Shown here piece by piece: positions 57,438 to 64,000 of a DNA stretch of 64,000 nucleotides. The notes beneath the pieces are model-generated. The model did not search any database, was not told the DNA's origin, and was given only the letters and a program-made list of their open reading frames with translations. Position 1 is the first letter of the stretch. The number at the start of each line of letters is the position of its first letter. The stretch covers positions 1,586,903-1,650,902 of the forward strand of contig JAQFVV010012442.1 of NCBI GenBank assembly GCA_028023455.1. The letters are read 5' to 3'. Source of the DNA: Epiperipatus broadwayi. Its lineage: Eukaryota > Onychophora > Udeonychophora > Euonychophora > Peripatidae. Position numbers and translations under genes: made by a program.

Positions 57438-57993
57438 ATGACCAAATTACAAACAGAAAACAAGAATTTAAAGGAAGCTGTAAATAGTTGTCAGATACAG
57501 TTACAATGCCAAAACTATTGTGTGAATGAATTGATCTTAACATGGAAGATAAAACGATATGAATGTGTCATTACAGACCAAACTGCAAAAGTCAGAATCA
57601 ATAGTGAAGCTACTAGAAAATAAATCAGAGGTGTTACAATCCAGAAATCATGAATTATGTAATGAGTTGGTGTAGAAATTGCAAGAAAATCAGCATTTAT
57701 AGCAGAAGAATATTTAGCTGTTTAAAGAACCAGAAAGATGGATTGAAAAAGTAAAAAAAATATGTGAACAGGTAGAGTTTTGGCAGCAGTACGAAATGAA
57801 GTCACAAGAAAAAATGGCCAAAAATGAAAATGAAATGGACACTTTCAAAGATTTTTTGGAAGAATGGAAATCTTTAGACAGTGAGCCGCTAGGTGCAAAA
57901 AGAGAAAAAACAAGGAAAAACCCAGGGTTTCTCCAACAGAAGATAGAAGCACCAAAGGTGGCAAAGAAAAAAAAGAGTTTAGATAATTTTTAA
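57438..57993 (+). pseudogene. Coiled-coil/Lys-rich ORF of gag-only element, broken
   Basis: Downstream of gag, where protease and RT would be expected, is a different coding remnant. TKLQTENKNLKEAVNSCQ (57438-57500) has heptad spacing, followed after frameshifts by KLLENKSEVLQSRNHELC near 57606-57660 and ERWIEKVKKICEQVEFW near 57735-57785. The final open part, 57796-57993, begins MKSQEKMAKNENEMDTFKDF and ends in a basic tail (KKKKSLDNF). The stop lies about 40 bp before the right LTR. Glu/Lys/Gln-rich heptads suggest a coiled coil; no enzyme motif is present. Function unknown. It might be a gag C-terminal extension. Confidence 0.6.
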
Positions 57994-58019
57994 GGTCACA
58001 TGTTTTAAGGCTTTTTTCT

Positions 58020-58033
58020 GGAGTGAGGGGAAG
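58020..58033 (+). other. Polypurine tract
   Basis: GGAGTGAGGGGAAG directly before the right LTR (TGTCGTATTTTG). This is the plus-strand primer site expected of LTR retrotransposons, and it fixes the LTR start and the element's plus orientation. Confidence 0.85.
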
Positions 58034-58876
58034 TGTCGTATTTTGTATAAAAATGTACATGGAAATTCAAATATAATTTTGTACTCCAGAAAAGTAAAAA
58101 AAATATATTAGAGAAATATATTTTAGATTGATAACTAATAAAGATTTAATTAATGATTAAATTTGCATGAAGTGTTATAATGGAAAATATTTATGTATTT
58201 TCAATAAAAAAAAATTGTGTTTGATAATTGCCAAGAATTATATCTTAATTACAAATATTTTTGACACAATGGAAATTGAAAATACTAATTAAAAACACTA
58301 ATTAGGAATGCAAGACTGATAACATCAAGGATGAACCTTGGATTGCTGAAAGGAACTGAGAGGACTATAAATTGTTTTGAGCAGTGATGTGTGTTGTTCT
58401 TTTTCCACTGAATTTACCAAGTGAATGGTTGCAGAGAGCTTTAAGTGACGGTTGCTGAAAGAAGCTTAAGTGACAATGCAGTGCTCTATTAGAAAATCAA
58501 CATGTTTTTCAGCAGCAGATGGCTAAAGAAAACCATCTATGAAACTGCCAGTTGTGAAACACTTGGTTCTCAATTCCAATGAATTTACCATCTAATGAGT
58601 GCTGAAAGATTTTTAAATGACAATAGATGAAAGAAGTTTAAGTTATGGTGCAGTGTTTTAGTGTGAAGCCAATGTGTTTGAAAGCAGAAATAGGCCAAAG
58701 AGTATGGGAAACCATGCAGAAAGCAGACATGTTGTGAAGTGTGTAGTGGGAATGGAAGCAGAAGTGAACTACATATATTGTGTTTGTATACAGTGATAAC
58801 TTTTCATTATTTATGTGTGGTTATTATTTACTGTTTTATTTGTTGGTATTCGAAGTGACAGCATTTTGAATACACA
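58034..58876 (+). repeat. Right LTR (843 bp)
   Basis: Intact-length LTR running from TGTCGTATTTTG to TACACA, homologous to the split left LTR. Weak internal repetition: GCTGAAAGAAG-TTAAGT-like blocks occur two to three times (about 58450, 58600, 58630), also in the left LTR. Confidence 0.92.
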
Positions 58877-58881
58877 ACAAA
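58877..58881. repeat. 5-bp target duplication, right (LTR element)
   Basis: ACAAA, partner of 53302-53306. Confidence 0.75.
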
Positions 58882-59800
58882 GGTCATATGAAATTTTAGT
58901 TTATTTTTATTTCATTGTTTAGCAAAAAAAAATTGAAAAGAGAAAATAATAAAAAAAGAAAAATATATAGATTAATAGCTATATAGGTGCATAAAAACCA
59001 ACATGTAAAACAGAACACAGTGAGATATTTAAACAAAAACAGAAAGACAATTATAAAGTCAACAAAAACACACACAAACATAGAGAATACAGACAGGAAA
59101 TTATATAAAAATATATGTAGACAGGCAAACAAATTGACAAAAGAAAATCCAGATAGGAAATCAAAGATGAACAAACATATAAACAGATAAAATATAGATA
59201 ATGTTATACAAAATATAAATAAACAATTGATAGACTGATAAATGATAATTATATGAAGATATATAGATTGTCATGAATAGATAGATAAATAAAAATAAAA
59301 TATACAGTTAGAAAAAATAGATAGTTAACTTTCATAATAAATAGATAGGGAAATAGATAAATTGATAAATATCTAATTGCATAAATAGATAAGAAAACAA
59401 ACACAGAAAAAGTGTTAGGAAAGCAAATAGGTAAGCTGGTATATTCTTACACATTAATACAGGCAAGATACACAGTCATATATATATATATATAATTTTT
59501 CTTTATCACTCATTTGTTATCACAAGAAAATCAAAATGGAAACCCGCTATACATTTAAGAAAATTCAAGATGGAGATCTTTGTGCGACATTATTTCAATT
59601 ACTTATTTAAAAATATAAGCAAATTACATAAATGATATCTTTTTATAGTGTAATAGAATTGCTTTTTATTATCAAAGTGCATGGTTTTATGAATATATAA
59701 TTATTTATTTATTTTAATTAAATTTTGTCCAGTCATAGCATTGTTCTAATTCATATACTTTTTAATATTTTGTATATACTATAATAATAAACACTTACCC
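58882..59800. other. Probable intron; degenerate (GATA)/(ACAGA) low-complexity DNA
   Basis: From about 58925 to 59460 the plus strand is A/G-rich with decayed ACAGA-, GATAAA- and TAGATAGATA-like units, an old microsatellite. The rest, to the Sushi exon, is AT-rich with a TA tract at 59478-59494. By position it is the intron following the minus-strand exon at 59801-60019. Confidence 0.55.
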
Positions 59801-60019
59801 GAAACAGTGGGGGACAAACTAGGTCTGCGGTTTTTGTCCATAATCCATTATTACAATAAGAAGTCACATTTGCACTTAAATCATTACATTCATATATTTT
59901 TGCAGTCCCATCAGGCACATACTCACCTTCTAATAGTATGTCATCTTTTGGAAATCGTCCATGTTTTTTGACATATTCGATAGTAGCAGAGGGTTTGAAG
60001 TCAAGAATAATAGGACAAC
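59801..60019 (-). CDS. Internal exon encoding one Sushi/CCP domain (partial host gene)
   Basis: A minus-strand exon of 219 bp. Acceptor: TTTTTTAAAATTAG before 60019; donor: GTAAGTGTTT after 59801. Length 219 is 3 x 73. The two leading bases and one trailing base outside whole codons make it phase 1-1, the usual phase of Sushi-domain exons. The reading has no stop: CPIILDF at the start, GEYVPDGTAKIYEC in the middle, then SYCNNGLWT and a final Cys. Four cysteines, the Gly before Y-x-x-G, the Y-x-C and the Trp between Cys3 and Cys4 match the complement-control-protein fold. About 67 residues from Cys1 to Cys4 is slightly long for the family. Such domains occur in secreted or membrane adhesion and complement-like proteins. 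Neighbouring exons were not found in the window, so the full protein is unknown. Confidence 0.85.
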
Positions 60020-62239
60020 CTAATTTTAAAAAATGGTATATAACAAGCCTGTGTTTCAGTTATGCATAGAATAGTTATATTCTTAATTATATATATATAT
60101 ATATTATTCAAAATGGATTTTCATGTGGAAGCAATCTTTCATAATAATCCTCTTAATCATCTGTTAATTCATCGCGCTATTTATCGAACTTTTAACATGA
60201 GGTGGCATCAAAATAATATATACAAGACTCTATACATCTAACATGTCTATGAAAACATTGCCCTTAGAACTAAATGAAAAAATCTTGATAATAAATTTAA
60301 GCATGCATATATTTTGAACAATTTTAAACAAAATGATATGTATTTATATTGTTATGCATTATAAACAACCCAATATAAACTCATTTTTTGTTTGTTTATA
60401 CAAATGTAAAAATATATCCTTTCTTTCTAACTAAAAAGTATTAAAAACAAAAATAACTGAAGAGAAAAATTTTATATTTACTAAATGATAAGTATTTTAA
60501 ACAAAACAACCTTTATTTATAAGCATTTATTTTGTATAGCGTCTGTATACGATTGTATTAAATTCAAATATCGGCCTTTATTGGTTTGAAAGGCCGATAT
60601 TTGAATTTAACCTTTATTTATATAAATGCAACACATAAATTCTTTTAGGTTAGGGATATCCAAATTACATGTCTTATATTGCCCATAATGACTATCAATG
60701 AGCCCAGAATTAAAATTGTAAACTTACTTAAAATATTATGAGATTTTATTGTGTAAATAAGTGCCACAATGTGACTAAAATCAACTGTATTTCTCTCATA
60801 ATTTTATTATTATTTGAATATTTTTTTTGCTTATCAAGGGTGATAAATAACTTGAATATTATACATTCATGTTTGATCCCTTTTTCCAAAAGTTAAAGAT
60901 AATTCATATTAAATGTACATTTTATTATTTGTGTGTGCAGGTTGTCTTGTATCATTTGATTGTAAGGTTGTAACATAATTTCCATTTTTTCTTGTGCTAA
61001 TCTATTTGATGCATCATCTATTACTTCAATAATATTTTTTATTTTTTCTGTTTAATGTCATTTATATCACAGCACTTATAATTCTTTTGCCATCACTTCA
61101 AGTATCTCATTCATTTGTTCTTTTTTAACTTTGGTTTGTTGATATTTTGGCATTTCAACTTTGAGCTCATGGAATTGAATTATCATGGTTTCATGTGTGA
61201 GAGATTTTTGTCTGCATCTTTCTTACTTTTCAGAATTTCATCATACATATTCTATATTTTGTCTGCACTTGGTTTTTTTATACACCTATTCATTTGATTC
61301 ATTTGTCAAGCCTTCTTTAGGACTACTTGCTTCATCTATCTGTCCTTTTTCTATCTTTTGCTTTATCTCATTTTATCCTTTGAAATTTTCACTTTTTCTA
61401 TCTTTTGATCAAAATATTTTTCTGTCATTAACTTCATCTGCTCCTGTCCATTTACATTCTTTCATTGTATTTGCTTCCTTAAATGTTTTGGTTCATTTGT
61501 TTTTTCATCTTTTCCATCCATTGATCTTTTTTTTTCCATCCTTAATCCCTTGTGTTTTTGTCCATTTATAATCTAAATTCCATCTGCTTTTGTTTATTTT
61601 TAGTTTTGACAATAATATTAATATCTGCATCATATTTAAATGTGATAATATTGTTTCACTCTTTTTAAAAATATTTATGTCTGAACCTTTGTGTTTTTGC
61701 TCCAGATGTTTATATGCATCACTATTTGTGTCTATACTATCCATATAAATACATTCTATATCATCTTTTTATGCCATCTTCTTCACAGCTTATTTATTCG
61801 GCAATGATTTTCTGATTTTTAATGAACTCATTTTCATTTAATTCAAATTTTCTTTAATGCACAATCAAACCATCATATTTTATATATTTATAATTTAATC
61901 ACTTCCAATTGTCCTTTATTCTTCCCTGAATCATCTTGATACCTAGTATGTACTTGAATGCCATTTTCAGTCCATAACATCAGCTTTCATTATATGTTCT
62001 TTTAGAATTACAATATACAGAAATAACTATTAAAATATTATCTTGTCATCAATGTCATTTATTTAATTCAGACAAATGAAATTTGAAAATAGCTAAAACA
62101 TAAACAAAGTCCCACTGTCGATATTCCAAAATTTACAAATAAAAATTATTATTTTATGATCAGATTATGTACGTTTAAATAATTTGAACCAATTTTAATT
62201 TATATAGGTTCCACTTGACATTAAACATCAGGAAATAGA

Positions 62240-62240
<1 letters not shown>
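60020..62240. other. Probable intron upstream of the Sushi exon
   Basis: AT-rich non-coding DNA. It includes a perfect hairpin (60558-60610) and, from about 61060 to 61990, a stretch that on the minus strand reads as Lys/Glu/Gln-rich fragments broken by stops (one open piece at 61744-61505). That stretch could be a decayed coding repeat or only purine-rich low complexity; I could not assign it. The plus-strand open frame at 61185-61571 is the pyrimidine-rich shadow of it. Confidence 0.45.
60558..60610. repeat. Perfect 22-bp inverted repeat, 9-nt loop
   Basis: Arms TTAAATTCAAATATCGGCC plus TTT and its exact reverse complement are separated by ATTGGTTTG. The core AAATATCGGCC/GGCCGATATTT is less AT-rich than the surroundings. 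No T-run terminator context applies in this genome. It may be a minute foldback element or an RNA hairpin in the intron. Confidence 0.93.

Positions 62241-62326
<86 letters not shown>
62241..62326. repeat. (TA)n microsatellite
   Basis: About 43 uninterrupted TA units. Confidence 0.98.
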
Positions 62327-62330
<4 letters not shown>

Positions 62331-64000
62331 ACCTCAACTTTCTCCGCGCAATCTTTCACTTATCTAACCTCAATAAACTCTCATTTATTTCAAGTAGCTA
62401 GTCAATTGAATTTTATACTAACTTTAGGATCAAATATACCCGGGGCGACAAATTGCAGCTATAAATTGTAATGCCCACCAGAGATCATCATCATAAGCCA
62501 TATTTAGGACTATATAAGATAATGGAGAAAGTAATTAAATTGTCTCTCAAAAAATAACAATAATAACAATAATATTGATGAAACCATTCAATCTATGTGG
62601 TCTTAATTTCAAACTCGGATGAGTCATGCAAATATTTCATGATAAATTTATTATTAAATCTATAATAATGAGACAACCCTCCTCCACACTTTATTATAAA
62701 TATCTGATCTCGAATGGTAATTACGGAAAATATTATGTATCTTTCTTATTTATCGATGATTGGAAATAAATCAGTAATCGATACAGAGAACTCATAATTT
62801 TATGCTCACAATATAAATTATTATTTAGTTTAATACTAGATAAAACTATCATAAATAAATCCTCCCCATTTAATTCTATTACTTTATTTTTCGTTCTCAG
62901 CATCTATCACTTTCAATAGCTACAATTATATAACACGGAAGGTCTGTGTTATGTTCTCTAATCTGAGAATCCCTAATCCTATTTCTCTAAACATATAAAT
63001 TAACCCGTTAATCGACTATCAATTCCTGATTCCTATTTTAATAACAGTATAATAATTTTATTATAATATGCTACTTGACTTCCAAACTAGTTCTTAGACT
63101 AATAATCAAACTGCTCTTTCTCAAGGTCTAGATCTGTCAAGAGGTGCCCTTATAAGCGATTACATTGTAATGAATATGATTCCAAATATGCTAAGTTGGA
63201 TTTTGATATGAATTTACTATTGGGAATCACTCTAAACACCAAGAGCAGGAAAGGGATTTTATGTCTGCTCCCAATATTCGCAACATTACAACGAACCAAA
63301 AGATTAAATTTATTAAACTTAACTTAACTATTCCCTGTCATTTTATTCTATATCACATAATCTATTAACCAAATTTTAATTAATAATTTTACATCTATTA
63401 TATTTTGCCAAATAAAATATGGAAGTAAACCATGGACATTAATCAGATAAATCTATCAAAATTTACTTGTAAGTAAAATATAAAAATAAATCATAAGATC
63501 CGATTATGCAAATTAATTATGAAAATAACTTATGTGAAAATGAATTATATAAAAGTGACTCATACAAAAATGAAGTATGTGAATCGAATATGGAAACAAT
63601 ATAATAATGACTACTGCAAATCGATCATGGAAATAAATTATCAATATAAAAAAATGAATAATTAAATTTAAATATGAACTAATATTACTTTAAATATAGG
63701 TGCTGGATGTAGATTCTGGAAATATTTGAAACATCAAAACATTAAATGCAATTTAATTTTATAACAACAATAAATCTTTATTACATTAAAGATAATGATA
63801 ATAAATAAAAATAAAAACACACTTAAATATGATATTGTTGCACTCAAATATATAATTCAGATCTATTAAAGACTATGGTTCGAATACGTGTTTAAATTAA
63901 CTAATTTTCTGAATGACTTATTTACTGTTTTGACCCATTTATTTACAAAAGAAATAAATAATAATAATAATAATAAACAAACACAAATGCTTACACACGG
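62327..64000. mobile_element. Candidate (TA)n-flanked insertion, cut by window end
   Basis: Directly after (TA)n, sequence complexity and style change: GTAACCTCAACTTTCTCCGCG. The GTAAC after a TA tract parallels the TGTAAC starts at 46537 and 54100, with the leading TG reading AG here. No coding sequence is readable to the window end. A degenerate minisatellite of about 20-25 bp (keyed on GAAAATAACTTATG and GAAATAAATTAT) lies at about 63475-63650. The far end is outside the window, so identity is uncertain. Confidence 0.35.

Larger units (their letters stand above)
53307..58876 (+). mobile_element. Gag-only (pol-less) LTR retrotransposon
   Basis: Two homologous direct LTRs (53307-56455, split by a 2.2-kb insertion, and 58034-58876) start TGTTGTGTTTTG / TGTCGTATTTTG and end TACACA. 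A 5-bp target duplication ACAAA flanks them. The left LTR is followed by AC and TGGTTGGTGTAGTC, a plausible tRNA primer-binding site starting TGG. A polypurine tract GGAGTGAGGGGAAG abuts the right LTR. The 1.58-kb internal region codes for a gypsy-type gag remnant and a coiled-coil/Lys-rich segment but has no protease, reverse transcriptase or integrase. It would depend on a partner element for replication. Confidence 0.88.

Noticed and set aside
61185-61571. Plus-strand 128-codon open frame rich in Phe/Ser/Leu
   Set aside because: Pyrimidine-rich complement of a purine-rich stretch; no signal, repeat or domain, and unrelated to the Sushi exon strand.

Overview
This window is AT-rich nuclear DNA from an animal, most likely an invertebrate. 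Spliced-exon signals, long (TA)n, (GATA)n and (TTA)n microsatellites and many transposon families rule out a bacterium or phage. The clade is not resolved: Merlin, Penelope-like, piggyBac, gypsy-like and C-terminal-zinc-knuckle LINE elements co-occur in molluscs, cnidarians, flatworms, chelicerates and others. No intact protein-coding gene is present. The only host coding sequence I can support is one minus-strand Sushi/CCP-domain exon (59801-60019), phase 1-1 with splice sites on both sides. It implies that 58.9-62.2 kb lies within a host gene, mainly intron.

Layout. 1-5.6 kb: featureless AT-rich DNA. 5.66-11.45 kb: a near full-length but frameshifted LINE with a 13-bp target-site duplication (12/13). 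11.5-19.4 kb: AT-rich spacer, microsatellites and an old 0.8-kb direct duplication. 19.4-22.25 kb: a 5'-truncated LINE, more GC-rich than its surroundings, with internal tandem duplications. 23.38-24.99 and 27.54-28.59 kb: two non-autonomous Merlin-type elements, with a decayed piggyBac fragment between them at 26.0-26.7 kb. 29.3-31.9 kb: Penelope-like (PLE) fragments arranged as inverted pairs between microsatellites. 33.14-37.61 and 38.93-45.54 kb: two transposase-bearing Merlin elements with kilobase-scale inverted arms and 8-bp target duplications. 45.8-46.3 kb: a short repeat unit with a decayed hammerhead-ribozyme motif. 46.54-49.31 kb: a 2.8-kb TGTAAC...GTTACA insertion in (TA)n. 49.4-51.1 kb: another PLE fragment, interrupted by a 1-kb head-to-head inverted element that has a 12-bp target duplication and a well-formed hammerhead motif. 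52.55 kb: a second, very well-formed hammerhead motif. 53.3-58.9 kb: an LTR retrotransposon with 5-bp target duplication, PBS spacer, PPT and gag but no pol; its left LTR is split by a 2.2-kb TGT...ACA insertion. 62.3 kb to the end: a third candidate (TA)n-flanked insertion, cut by the window edge.

How it works together. Everything recognisable apart from the Sushi exon is mobile DNA. Nested insertions give a relative history: PLE fragment before the hammerhead inverted element; gag-only LTR element before the TGT...ACA insertion. The most unusual features are (i) four Merlin-type insertions in 22 kb, two with foldback-like arms; (ii) hammerhead motifs of the short-helix-III type in dispersed retrozyme-like repeats, one organised head-to-head; (iii) a pol-less LTR element that encodes gag and a coiled-coil protein.
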